Shown here: piece by piece, positions 28,638 through 37,020 of the stretch
Position numbering within the stretch: the stretch's first letter is position 1
How the letters are laid out: every line of letters starts with the position of its first letter
From: a virus
DNA: 40,881 nucleotides
Strand: one strand, 5' to 3'
IMG/VR virus record: IMGVR_UViG_3300043540_000449
Coordinates: 1-40,881 of that record
Made by a program: the position numbers and the translations under genes
The notes under the pieces: generated by a model
The model's input: the letters and a program-made list of their open reading frames with translations, nothing else
What the model was told of the DNA's origin: nothing
Database searches by the model: none

Positions 28638-29959
28638 AAAACTATATTATTATCAGTGCGGCAGGTTTAGGATTTTTTATGACTTCTCATTTAGGGAAGG
28701 GAAAAGGGGTGGAGAAAGTATTTTTTGCCCCGCTTGACAAGAATTTGAAGAAACTCGGACAAGATATGAACGAAGTTGATGGGTATGAAAAACTTGAAAT
28801 GGTCTTTGACCCGTTTGAAGTTTTGAATAAGTATAAGCCTGATGAAATCTATGTTGTTTTTGACGATGTTGGCTGGGGAGGGATGGCTGATTTTATTGCA
28901 AAAAAGGGGTATAAGGTGGTTGGTTCTTCGGAATTGACCGATAAAATGGAAGATGACCGTGATTTTGCGACTAAACTTTTTGGCAGGGTGATGAAAACTC
29001 CTGAAACATTTAGTTTTGATTCGTTTGAGGAAGGAATAAAATTTGCCAAAAGTCAAGATACAAAAGAACGGTTAGTTTTTAAGCCCAATGACAGTTTAGT
29101 GCCTAAAGATATGACCTATATGTCCCATGATATACCCGATTTGCTTGACGCTATGAATACTTTTAGGGGAGAATGGAAATGGAAGGAGTCGTTTCAGCTT
29201 CAGAGGGTTGTTGACGGGGTTCTTGTTGATTTTGGGGCTTGGTTTAATGGGCAGGAATACTTGAAAGACAGCCATTATCTTTACTTTGAAAATAAACCGT
29301 TTTTAGTCGGCGATAAAGGACCTGCAACAGGAGGGGAAATAGCCGTTGTTGTCTATCGGGCTAATAAGGGAATATTTTTTGATATTTTGGAGAAACTAAA
29401 GCCCATATTTAGAAAATCAGGCTACAGGGGTCAGATTTCCATAAACAGTATTGTTTCCAAAGAGGATAAACAACCATATTTTTTGGAACTTACACCTCGT
29501 TTTGGCTATCCTTCATTTCCGCAGGATATTACCGCTCTTGAAGAAAATAACCATACATTGGACGAACTTATAGACGCCCTTTGCGAAGAAAAAACTACCC
29601 CGCTTTTTCCCACCAATAAAGCCACTACCGTTATCTGGGCAACCACGCCTCCATATCCAAATAAAGTCCATAATGAGGAAATTTCGGGGCTTCCTGTTTC
29701 TTGGGATAAAAAATATGACAAGTATTTCTTTCCTTACTTTGTTATGTATGATAAAAAGAAAAAATCAATCGTATTGACAGGAAATGACGCATCGGTCTTA
29801 AATGTTACCTGTTCAGATACTACGATTGCGGGTGCGGTTGAGATGACTTATGAAAAATATCTGCCCACTATTAAACTAAAAAATATACAATATAGGACAG
29901 ATTTGGGAGAAGATGCTATAAAAAGAATTAAAGAGTTAAAAATTTTAGGAGTAATCTAA
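28634..29959 (+). CDS. ATP-grasp ligase related to GARS/PurD (441 aa)
   Basis: ATP-grasp enzymes join a carboxylate and an amine through an acyl-phosphate. The ATG at 28634 overlaps the previous stop by 4 nt. The N-terminal Rossmann-like part (IIISAAGLGFFMTSHLGKGK) is followed by FKPNDSLVPKDMTY in the ATP-binding lobe. DKGPATGGEIAVV corresponds to the GARS DTGPNTGGMG loop. RGQISINSIVSKED and FLELTPRFGYPSFPQ hold the metal-binding Glu and the NxRxGxP-like loop (T in place of N). No other purine gene is present, so an acceptor other than phosphoribosylamine is likely. Confidence 0.82.
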   Translation: MKNYIIISAAGLGFFMTSHLGKGKGVEKVFFAPLDKNLKKLGQDMNEVDGYEKLEMVFDPFEVLNKYKPDEIYVVFDDVGWGGMADFIAKKGYKVVGSSELTDKMEDDRDFATKLFGRVMKTPETFSFDSFEEGIKFAKSQDTKERLVFKPNDSLVPKDMTYMSHDIPDLLDAMNTFRGEWKWKESFQLQRVVDGVLVDFGAWFNGQEYLKDSHYLYFENKPFLVGDKGPATGGEIAVVVYRANKGIFFDILEKLKPIFRKSGYRGQISINSIVSKEDKQPYFLELTPRFGYPSFPQDITALEENNHTLDELIDALCEEKTTPLFPTNKATTVIWATTPPYPNKVHNEEISGLPVSWDKKYDKYFFPYFVMYDKKKKSIVLTGNDASVLNVTCSDTTIAGAVEMTYEKYLPTIKLKNIQYRTDLGEDAIKRIKELKILGVI

Positions 29960-29960
29960 T

Positions 29961-30410
29961 ATGACTACCACAATAGGACAAAAAACCATTGTTCCACCAG
30001 AAGGAAAGATTTTCGGGAAAGAATTGTTTTTAGACCTTTATTTTTGCGACCCAAAGACGGTCAACGATTTAAGGCTTTGTTATGATTTTCTTGACAAGGC
30101 GGTTGATTTGTTAGGAGTGGCTAAACAAGCGCCTCCATTTATCTTTCAAAGTCCTACCCAATATATTAAGAACGGGAAGATAGTAGACTGCAGTAATAAG
30201 GCTGGACTATCGGGTTTTGTTCCTCTTATTGAGAGCTCCGTTGTAATTCATACCCTTGTTCCCAAAAACTTTGTTACTATTGATTTTTATACCTGCGGGA
30301 ATTTAGACACTCCTATGATTGATAAGATGGTTGACTTTGCCAAGCGTACCTTTAATCCGAAAAAGCTCGATATTAAAATAATAAGACGTGGGGAAAACTA
30401 TTATACTTGA
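29961..30410 (+). CDS. speD: S-adenosylmethionine decarboxylase-like protein (149 aa)
   Basis: Pyruvoyl-dependent decarboxylase family. KAGLSGFVPLIESSVVIHTL holds the self-cleavage Glu-Ser pair (ES, near residues 89-90) and the conserved His, and VTIDFYTCGNLD holds the catalytic Cys. An N-terminal FGKELFLDLYFCDP aligns with the usual HxxxDLxGC start. Length fits the bacterial class. Product would be decarboxylated AdoMet for polyamine synthesis, but related proteins can act on arginine or ornithine, so substrate is open. The ATG lies 1 nt after the ligase gene, an apparent enzyme cassette. The symbol reflects family only. Confidence 0.78.
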   Translation: MTTTIGQKTIVPPEGKIFGKELFLDLYFCDPKTVNDLRLCYDFLDKAVDLLGVAKQAPPFIFQSPTQYIKNGKIVDCSNKAGLSGFVPLIESSVVIHTLVPKNFVTIDFYTCGNLDTPMIDKMVDFAKRTFNPKKLDIKIIRRGENYYT

Positions 30411-30435
30411 CTTTTAAGGAAGTTCGTTTGATAAT
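30407..30435 (+). promoter_or_regulatory. promoter before the 30442 gene, leaderless geometry
   Basis: TTGACT (30407-30412) overlaps the stop codon of the speD-like gene. After a 17-bp spacer comes GATAAT (30430-30435), and 6 nt later the ATG at 30442. Confidence 0.6.
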
Positions 30436-30441
30436 TAAAAT

Positions 30442-31323
30442 ATGGTTGTAGATTTAAAATCACGACAAAGACTGATGGAAGATAGGCGTATGGAAATGAT
30501 TGTCCGTGGAATTGGCGATACTATAAAAAGCTCTCTCTCTAAAACAAATGGGTCAAGCGAAGAGAAAAAACACATCATAAGTCTTCAATTAGATGAAAAG
30601 AACGACCCTTCAATGCTTGAGATGGTTGATAAAATGGGCAAGGGGCTTATTCTTCTTTACAAGGCGATTAAAAATATAAGGATTGATTTTCCTCCAGTGC
30701 AGGAAGTTGACGGGACGGTTCGTATCAGGGAAATGCCGCAGGTTAAGGTAAGAAATCTTGACGATCTGGAGAAGTATTTTAAGTCTTTAGAATATCGTAT
30801 TGGTCAACTTGCTCAAGCGATATCAATGGTTAAAAAAGCTCCGCCTCCTAAAATTGAGTTCCCCAAGTTTGATGTTCCCGACAATAGCAAAGCGGTTATA
30901 AAAGTATTGGGTGAGCTTGAAAAAGCAATTTCACGGTTAGAGAAAAAAGAAATGGATTTTCCCGAGTCTATCGAGGTTTCTAACTTCCCGCCCCAGATAG
31001 TCCCGACTCCCGTTACACATATTTCTATAAACTCATTAAACGGAACGGTTAAGTCAACTGCGGTAATGGTAACTACCGATTTAACTCCTTTACCCCCAGT
31101 TGCTTTAGCATACAGACGATCATTAACCATTTATAATAATTCATCAGTTACGATTGAGATAGGGGGCTCGGCTTTTACATTCGGGAACGGGCTGCCTGTT
31201 CCTGCGGGAACATACGCCCCCTCATTTGATGCAGGTCCAAGTACGATTGTATATGGAAGAACAAGTAGCGGGACAGCCGATGTAAGAGTTACGGAAATTA
31301 GCGATGAAGACTCGGGTCGTTAA
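30442..31323 (+). CDS. tail appendage protein with coiled coil and beta tip (293 aa)
   Basis: The N terminus is a helical charged region (LKSRQRLMEDRRMEMIVRGI). A coiled part follows (DLEKYFKSLEYRIGQLAQAI) with Pro-rich breaks (KKAPPPKIEFPKFDVPD). The C terminus is a beta-domain with YRRSLTIYNNSSVTIEIGGS and GLPVPAGTYAPSFDAGPSTI, a module common in phage structural proteins for particle attachment. Likely a fibre or spike base. Starts a new transcription unit after the enzyme cassette. Confidence 0.7.
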   Translation: MVVDLKSRQRLMEDRRMEMIVRGIGDTIKSSLSKTNGSSEEKKHIISLQLDEKNDPSMLEMVDKMGKGLILLYKAIKNIRIDFPPVQEVDGTVRIREMPQVKVRNLDDLEKYFKSLEYRIGQLAQAISMVKKAPPPKIEFPKFDVPDNSKAVIKVLGELEKAISRLEKKEMDFPESIEVSNFPPQIVPTPVTHISINSLNGTVKSTAVMVTTDLTPLPPVALAYRRSLTIYNNSSVTIEIGGSAFTFGNGLPVPAGTYAPSFDAGPSTIVYGRTSSGTADVRVTEISDEDSGR

Positions 31324-31333
31324 AAATTATTAA

Positions 31334-31549
31334 ATGAGTATGACAGATGCACCAACAAAGAATAAACTAAAAGAAGAAAAACCGACAGAAGTAACTCCGT
31401 CTGAAACACTAGAACAAAAACAAAAACGGATAGAAACCTGTGTGGCGGAAGTAAACCAAGTGCTTGAAAAATACAATTGTTCTCTTTTTTCATATATGAT
31501 TGTAACGGGAACAGGAAATGTTCCTAAAATAGAAGTTATATCTAAATGA
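31334..31549 (+). CDS. conserved small phage protein (71 aa)
   Basis: A charged N-terminal half is followed by QKRIETCVAEVNQVLEKYNC and PKIEVISK at the end. The pattern RIxxCxxExxxxLxKYNCxL...PxIxIxxK recurs in small proteins within structural modules of many phages; role unknown. ATG 11 nt after the upstream stop, no SD. Confidence 0.7.
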   Translation: MSMTDAPTKNKLKEEKPTEVTPSETLEQKQKRIETCVAEVNQVLEKYNCSLFSYMIVTGTGNVPKIEVISK

Positions 31550-31553
31550 CAAT

Positions 31554-32027
31554 ATGAGCAGAATTTCGGGTGGGAGCGCTACAGCACTCTCTTCAGATAT
31601 TGAAATAGGTGCGGTTGAAATTAAAGACGCAACCACCGACACAAGAGCCGTAGTTGGGTCTAACGGTCTTTATGTGGATGTAAGGTCAATTCAGACGGGG
31701 AAAAACCTAGTTTCAACAGGAGGGTCTGCGAGCTTGTCTGGTAATAATATCATTGTGGCAGCAGGAACAAATAGATTAAAAGTTTACGCCTTTTCTCTTT
31801 CCACGATTTCGACGACGCCAGTAATCTGTATTTTCCAATCGGGGGCTTCAGGAACTGAACTCTGGAGAGTAATTTTGCAGACTCCAGACTCAGTAGCTGG
31901 TGGTGCTAACTTAGCTGTCCAACCGCCAGCTTGGTTATTTGCTACCGATAGTGCGACTCCTTTAAACTTAAATCTATCAACAGCCGTAACAGTTCATTGG
32001 TCAGTAAGTTATTTTGACGAAAGTTAA
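31554..32027 (+). CDS. virion structural protein, beta-rich (157 aa)
   Basis: Ser/Thr/Ala-rich with a start RISGGSATALSSDIEIGAVE, then DTRAVVGSNGLYVDVRS, a short beta-hairpin module often seen at the base of phage surface proteins. A beta-sandwich follows (GNNIIVAAGTNRLKVYAFSL to TAVTVHWSVSYFDES). Likely an appendage or decoration protein. ATG 4 nt after the previous stop. Confidence 0.65.
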   Translation: MSRISGGSATALSSDIEIGAVEIKDATTDTRAVVGSNGLYVDVRSIQTGKNLVSTGGSASLSGNNIIVAAGTNRLKVYAFSLSTISTTPVICIFQSGASGTELWRVILQTPDSVAGGANLAVQPPAWLFATDSATPLNLNLSTAVTVHWSVSYFDES

Positions 32028-32040
32028 ATTTTAATTTTTG

Positions 32041-32108
32041 GAAGGGGGTGAAAAATAAAATATAGCAACTAAAAAGCTGTTGACAATTATAAAAAAGTTA
32101 TTTACACT
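32041..32108 (+). promoter_or_regulatory. orphan RBS-like tract and candidate promoter before 32140
   Basis: GGAAGGGGGTGA at about 32040-32051 equals the strong SDs before scaffold and coat, but only ATA-TAG follows, so no gene uses it. TTGACA (32080-32085), 17-bp spacer and TACACT (32103-32108) form a candidate promoter with a 31-nt gap to the ATG at 32140. The gap may mark a deleted gene. Confidence 0.35.
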
Positions 32109-32139
32109 TAAATAAGATTATAAGTTTACTTTAATTTTT

Positions 32140-32661
32140 ATGGCAGCAACATTTCAATGGTCACAGACCTATGGCACTTCGCCAGGTACTGTAACCGATA
32201 TTGGATCGAGTGGGAACTTGTTTAATTTTAAGGATGTTGATGACGCTACACCATCGAATTATTCGTCTTATCCGATTACTGCGTCTGATACGCCTAACCA
32301 AGGTCGTTCCTATGAAGTTTGGTTGAGAATGCATTTTACTGGTACGTTTAATAAGATTGATAACCTGCAATTCTGGATGTCAACGGATTTCAGCCCAAAT
32401 ACAGGTTTAACTGTTTACTGGAAAGGAAACAATGTTGGTTCTTATCAGACGCCAGTTAAGACTGATAGCACTATTGCTACTAGTACCGTTCCGACATCTG
32501 ACCCAGGTACTGCTAATGTTTCTATTGGAGGTTCTTTGGCAGGAAATTTAACGTCGGCTGGTTATTCGGACTATATTGTTTTACAGCTTGATGTTGCTAC
32601 AACGGCTGCTTCAGGTGATACGTCGCTAGCGACATTCACAGGCCAATATGATGAGCAATGA
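32140..32661 (+). CDS. virion structural protein (173 aa)
   Basis: Beta-rich, aromatic and Ser/Thr-rich: FQWSQTYGTSPGTVTDIGSS, NQGRSYEVWLRMHFTGTFN, NTGLTVYWKGNNVGSYQTP. It resembles single-domain phage surface proteins that sit between fibre genes. No catalytic motif. Base composition (more G and C at third positions) differs from the gene that follows, suggesting module exchange. Confidence 0.65.
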   Translation: MAATFQWSQTYGTSPGTVTDIGSSGNLFNFKDVDDATPSNYSSYPITASDTPNQGRSYEVWLRMHFTGTFNKIDNLQFWMSTDFSPNTGLTVYWKGNNVGSYQTPVKTDSTIATSTVPTSDPGTANVSIGGSLAGNLTSAGYSDYIVLQLDVATTAASGDTSLATFTGQYDEQ

Positions 32662-32706
32662 GAACTGTTTACATTGATGAGCAATAAAAATTAGGAATAC
32701 AATTTT

Positions 32707-33021
32707 ATGAAAACTAATCCTGACAATAAGACGTTTATCAAGGCTGTAAAAAAATTAAAAGAAGGAGATAAACTTACTGTAGATGATGGTGTTTTAGTTG
32801 TTGAAGCTATCTTTTCAGAACCTACACACTTTCCGTTTCACCAAAGAATATTTGAACCAGGAATGATTTTAAAGAAAGAAGGCTCAAATGTTAGAGTTTA
32901 TATAGAGGCTGAAAAAATTGGTTTGATAAAAAAAGTAGTTAAAAAGGGTGAATTTGTAGATAGACAGATAAAAGATGATAAGGTTTTACCAGCAGATAGA
33001 GGAATTGGTTATAAAGGTTAA
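32707..33021 (+). CDS. small protein of unknown function (104 aa)
   Basis: Lysine- and valine-rich: FIKAVKKLKEGDKLTVDDGV, then EPTHFPFHQRIFEPGMILKK and a basic end. It looks like a small beta-barrel domain. AT-rich codon use contrasts with 32140. No SD (AATTTTATG). Not recognised; it forms a pair with the next gene in composition. Confidence 0.6.
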   Translation: MKTNPDNKTFIKAVKKLKEGDKLTVDDGVLVVEAIFSEPTHFPFHQRIFEPGMILKKEGSNVRVYIEAEKIGLIKKVVKKGEFVDRQIKDDKVLPADRGIGYKG

Positions 33022-33040
33022 AAATTAGCAATTCAATGCT

Positions 33041-33499
33041 ATGAAAAATGAAGGGAAAATATTACAGGGTATTAGACCAAAAACTATAGATTTAGAGTTT
33101 TTAGTAGTTTATAAAGATGGTACGACTCTTGAGCAAAGATATAACGTTGGAAAAGAGTTTGGAGAAAAGCACTTTGGAGATATAGAATTGGACAAAGTTA
33201 AAGAGTTTCACTTGGTTGATAGGAATGGTAATAAGCATTATACTGTAAACGTAGAAAGGCAGAGTATTTTTATAAAAGGCCTAGAATTTAAAGTACAGTT
33301 TCCTAGAGACAAAGAAGGTAAAGAAGTAAAAGGAAAATTGGTTTATTATAGAAGAATAAGAAATGATTTTAATCCAGAAGGAATTAAAACAAACGTAACG
33401 TATTTAATAGGATTTCAGGCTTTAATTGATGGAGTGAATAAACAACAGTATATTTATGTTAATCCAGACGGGACTTTTACATTAAGTCAGCAACGTTAA
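33041..33499 (+). CDS. protein of unknown function (152 aa)
   Basis: Mixed alpha/beta protein: RPKTIDLEFLVVYKDGTTLE, GDIELDKVKEFHLVDRNGNK and a C-terminal beta region with YINPDG-like YVNPDGTFTLSQQR. No known motif. It starts 19 nt after the previous gene and ends before a strong terminator, so it closes a transcription unit. AT-rich like its partner upstream. Confidence 0.6.
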   Translation: MKNEGKILQGIRPKTIDLEFLVVYKDGTTLEQRYNVGKEFGEKHFGDIELDKVKEFHLVDRNGNKHYTVNVERQSIFIKGLEFKVQFPRDKEGKEVKGKLVYYRRIRNDFNPEGIKTNVTYLIGFQALIDGVNKQQYIYVNPDGTFTLSQQR

Positions 33500-33559
33500 T
33501 TAGAAATTACCGAATCCAATCGGGAGATTATAACTACTCAATTCAATGAGGATGTCTTG

Positions 33560-33583
33560 ACCTGCCGAAAGGCAGGTTTTTTT
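33560..33583 (+). terminator. rho-independent terminator
   Basis: ACCTGCC-GAAA-GGCAGGT (33560-33577) is a perfect 7-bp stem capped by a stable GAAA tetraloop and followed by seven T in total. It ends 6 nt before the ATG at 33589, so it separates the repeat-protein gene from upstream transcription. It is the clearest intrinsic terminator in the window. Confidence 0.9.
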
Positions 33584-33588
33584 AGTAT

Positions 33589-36500
33589 ATGGCAAGGCTT
33601 TGGATTTCAGGTGGACATTTACAGTCACAGTTGGAGTTTTCGCACGTTACTGGTGCAACAGACCCGACGTTTGATACAGGTATAGTCAGGTCGGGTGCTG
33701 TATCGATTCAAACCAACGGGTCAAATAATGCTTTCGTAGACCTTCCTACTTACTCACAGGCTGAAATCTATATTCGTGTTTATATCTATGCGGCATCCCT
33801 TCCGGCATCAGATAACGTCATCATACAGTTTATTAACGGAAACGCTGGAGTATTTACCATCCAATGTACGTCTGGTGGACTTTTGAAGGCCATAAACGGT
33901 AGTTCTTCGGGTACGTTGCTTGGTACATCAACTAACGCCATACCTACAAACGCATGGTTTATGTTGCAGGTTCATGCCAAAGCGTCTAGTTCAGGTGCAG
34001 GGGTTTTTGAAATCAAACTCTATAATTCAAGTGGCACGTTGGTTGAAACCGATACCTACAGTAACTTGACTACAGGTGGTGGTTCGGTAATGACTGGTGT
34101 TGTCTATGGCCCAAGAACGGCAAGTCAAAACCTTCGTTGGTCTGATGTTGTTGAGGACATGACTGGGTATCCTGGACCAGGTAAAGTGATTTGTCGTTCT
34201 GTTAAGGTTGGAACGCCAACATATGACGCATGGACAAAATATGGGACACCTCCTTACTTAAACGATGTTCCAACTGATACGACAAATGTAGTGGTATCCT
34301 TGAATAACGGAACTACAAACGCCCAGACCGAAATTTTGTCTCCTGTTGATTCAACTCAGACTAATTTCGGCACAGATGTTGTTGGAGCATCAGATACAAT
34401 AAATTCGGCCTATGGTGTAGTCATTGTGCAAAAGTCAGGGACAGGCTCGGCAAAGACATATAAAGTAAGACATAGATATAACAGTACAGATACCGATACC
34501 ACAATCACCTTGCCTTCATCGGCCGCCCTTTTCGCAACTGGATTTATTTCAAGTCCAACCATTACCTTGCTTAACCAAATGGAAATAGGTGGTGTGCAGT
34601 CAGGTTCGTCAGGCGGTGTTAAAGAGCAGATTAATGATGCGTATGTAATGATTGACTATACCCCGACGGCTGCAACTACAAATACTGTTACTGTTACTGT
34701 CAAAGCTCGTATTAAAGGTCTTGGTGTTACTAAAACAGTTAGTTCTAAAGGACGAGTAAAACAGTTAGCAATTACAAAAACAGTTAGTTCTAAGGCAAGA
34801 ATTGTTTTTAATAGAACCAATACTGTATCTGCTAAGTCAAGAATAAAAATACTTAATACAAAAACGACAACTGCCAAAAGTAGAATTAAAAAGATAGGTA
34901 TCACAAAAACAGTTTCAGCAAAAGCAAGGATAAAATCGTCTGGGATAATAGAAACAGTTTCAAGCAAATCAAGGATTAAAAAACCTAGTATTACAAAAAC
35001 TGTACAGGTTAAAGCAAGAATTAAAAACTATTCAACAAAAACAGTTCAGGCAAAGGCAAGAGTTAAATTTATTAATGTAACAAAAAGTATTAGTGCAAAA
35101 GCAAGAATTAAAAAAGTAGTAACTGCGAATATTTCTGCTAAGGCAAGATTAAAGGTTGGGAAAACATCTACGGTTCAAAGCAAAGCACGAATTAAAGCTT
35201 CAGGAGTAACAAAAACAGTTAGCGTAAAGGCTGATATAAAGAAACTTAATGTTACAAATACATTACAGGTAAAATCTAGAGTTAAAAAACTTGGTATTGG
35301 ACAAAGTATACAAGCAAAGGCAAGAGTTAAATATGTTGACGTAACTAATACAATTTCTTGTTTAGCAAATATAATCAACGGCGTTACTTATGAACAGACA
35401 ATAAATGCAAAAGCACGAATAAAAAAAGAATTTGTAAAGACCATATCTGTCAAGGCAAGGATATTGTCAGTCGGTGTTAATAAAACTGTTCAGGTTAAAG
35501 TACGAATAAAGAAATTGGCAGTAACTAAAACAGTATCGTCAAAAGCACAGGTTAAATTGGTTTCAATAACTAAAACAATTTCTGCAAAGGCTCGTATTAA
35601 AAAAGTTGTATCAGTCACTATTGATTCAAAATCAAGAATCAAAAAGAGTATTGATAGGACTATTCAAGCTAAAGCGAGGATAAAAACTTCTGGAATAATA
35701 AAATCAGTTTTGGCTAAAGCGAGGATAAAACAGATTGATTTGACTAAAACCGTAACTGTGAAATCAAGAATTAAGAAATTAAGTGTAACTAAGACTATTA
35801 CTGTTAAAGCCAATGTTGAGTATTTAATTGAGAAGACTGTTACCGTCAAGGCAAGAATTAAAAAAATAATTACTCAATCGGTGACTGCTAAAGCAAATGT
35901 AAATTATCTTGTTGAAAAAACCGTAACAGTAAAGGCGAGAGTATTAAAGTTATTGACACTGACTGTTACTTCCAAAGCAAGAGTAAAAAATCAGGCTACA
36001 AAAACGGTTACCGTAAAAGCCAGGGTTTTGTCCACAGGTCTGATTAAAACAGTATCTGCGAAAGCAAGAATTAAGAAAACGGTAACGAATTCTGGTGTTT
36101 CGGCTCTTGCAAGAGTTAAAAAATTGTCAGTAGAAAAAACAGTTACAGTTAAAGCTGCGGTTGAATATGTAATTACAAAGACTGTAGATGCAAAGGCTAG
36201 GGTTAAGTGGGTAAGTATTACAAAGACAGTAAGTGCCAAGGCTGCAATTCAGTTACAAGTTATCAGCTATACGGTTTCCGTTACTGCAAAAGCAAGGATT
36301 AAGGTAGAAAGAACAAAAACAGTCAGTGCCAAATCAAGAACGCTATTGGTTGTTACCAGAATTGTAACGTCAAAGGCCACAGTTGAATACCTGATAAGTA
36401 AAACTGTACAGACTAAGGCTAGAGTCAAAAAACTTGATATAACAAAGACAGTCAGTTCTAAGTCAAGAATATTGTTGTCAGGATTGACTAAAACCATTTC

Positions 36501-36831
36501 ATCTCTGGCACGAATCAAAGATACCAAGACGAAGACAGTGGGTGTATTAGCAAGGGTTAAACAGATTTCACTTCAAAATACGGTCAGTGCTAAGTCTAGG
36601 GTCAAAAGTGCAGGAAACGATAAGAATGTTACTGCAAAGGCTAGAATATTGGTTGTTATTGATAAGACAGTTTCGGTTTTGACCAGGGTTGTTAATTTTA
36701 AGACAAAAACCTTAACATCTAAAGCCAGAGTAAAAAGTTCAGTAAAGATTGTCAGTATCAGTGCCAAAGCAAGAATTAAAAAGATTTCAATATATTTCAT
36801 GAGTAGACAATTACAGGGGATAGGAATGTAA
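33589..36831 (+). CDS. very long repeat fibre with LamG-like head (1080 aa)
   Basis: Residues 1-200 form a LamG/concanavalin-like domain (AEIYIRVYIYAASLPASDNV, VFTIQCTSGGLLKAINGSSS, NAWFMLQVHAKASSSGAG). Residues 200-360 are a second beta-domain that includes DAYVMIDYTPT. From about residue 364 to the end are roughly 48 tandem units of 14-15 residues, consensus TKTVSAKARIKKLxI, strongly basic. The end YFMSRQLQGIGM is not repetitive. Likely a beta-solenoid or fibrous stalk exposing or anchoring the LamG domain. It lies 6 nt after a terminator, with no SD. Confidence 0.8.
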   Translation: MARLWISGGHLQSQLEFSHVTGATDPTFDTGIVRSGAVSIQTNGSNNAFVDLPTYSQAEIYIRVYIYAASLPASDNVIIQFINGNAGVFTIQCTSGGLLKAINGSSSGTLLGTSTNAIPTNAWFMLQVHAKASSSGAGVFEIKLYNSSGTLVETDTYSNLTTGGGSVMTGVVYGPRTASQNLRWSDVVEDMTGYPGPGKVICRSVKVGTPTYDAWTKYGTPPYLNDVPTDTTNVVVSLNNGTTNAQTEILSPVDSTQTNFGTDVVGASDTINSAYGVVIVQKSGTGSAKTYKVRHRYNSTDTDTTITLPSSAALFATGFISSPTITLLNQMEIGGVQSGSSGGVKEQINDAYVMIDYTPTAATTNTVTVTVKARIKGLGVTKTVSSKGRVKQLAITKTVSSKARIVFNRTNTVSAKSRIKILNTKTTTAKSRIKKIGITKTVSAKARIKSSGIIETVSSKSRIKKPSITKTVQVKARIKNYSTKTVQAKARVKFINVTKSISAKARIKKVVTANISAKARLKVGKTSTVQSKARIKASGVTKTVSVKADIKKLNVTNTLQVKSRVKKLGIGQSIQAKARVKYVDVTNTISCLANIINGVTYEQTINAKARIKKEFVKTISVKARILSVGVNKTVQVKVRIKKLAVTKTVSSKAQVKLVSITKTISAKARIKKVVSVTIDSKSRIKKSIDRTIQAKARIKTSGIIKSVLAKARIKQIDLTKTVTVKSRIKKLSVTKTITVKANVEYLIEKTVTVKARIKKIITQSVTAKANVNYLVEKTVTVKARVLKLLTLTVTSKARVKNQATKTVTVKARVLSTGLIKTVSAKARIKKTVTNSGVSALARVKKLSVEKTVTVKAAVEYVITKTVDAKARVKWVSITKTVSAKAAIQLQVISYTVSVTAKARIKVERTKTVSAKSRTLLVVTRIVTSKATVEYLISKTVQTKARVKKLDITKTVSSKSRILLSGLTKTISSLARIKDTKTKTVGVLARVKQISLQNTVSAKSRVKSAGNDKNVTAKARILVVIDKTVSVLTRVVNFKTKTLTSKARVKSSVKIVSISAKARIKKISIYFMSRQLQGIGM
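34680..36790 (+). repeat. about 48 tandem 42-45 nt coding repeats
   Basis: Each unit encodes the pattern T-K-T-V-x-x-K-A-R-I/V-K plus 3-4 variable residues. The units differ strongly at DNA level (synonymous and conservative changes) while the K-A-R-I core is kept. This points to old duplications held by selection on the protein rather than recent slippage. Start and end are approximate. Confidence 0.85.
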
Positions 36832-36940
36832 CTGCCTACTTATGGCAATATGGAAAGTCATGATAAGTCTGAAAGGAAGGTCGGGATAGCCTTAAAAAAA
36901 GCGAGTATTAAGCAATTATGAAATTAACTAAATAAAAACA

Positions 36941-36968
36941 TTGACTTTTTGTAAAAAGATAGTATAGT
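36941..36968 (+). promoter_or_regulatory. promoter upstream of the lysis region
   Basis: TTGACT (36941-36946), 16-bp spacer, TATAGT (36963-36968). The expected start (about 36975) gives a leader of about 46 nt before the GH25 remnant at 37021. Confidence 0.6.
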
Positions 36969-37020
36969 TAAGTTAGGCTTATAAAAAATGAATAAAATCA
37001 TTATCAATAATTAAAAACCT

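Noticed and set aside
36842-36889. 15-codon frame (MAIWKVMISLKGRSG) after the repeat-protein gene
   Set aside because: May be a gene remnant, but it is too short and has no initiation signal.
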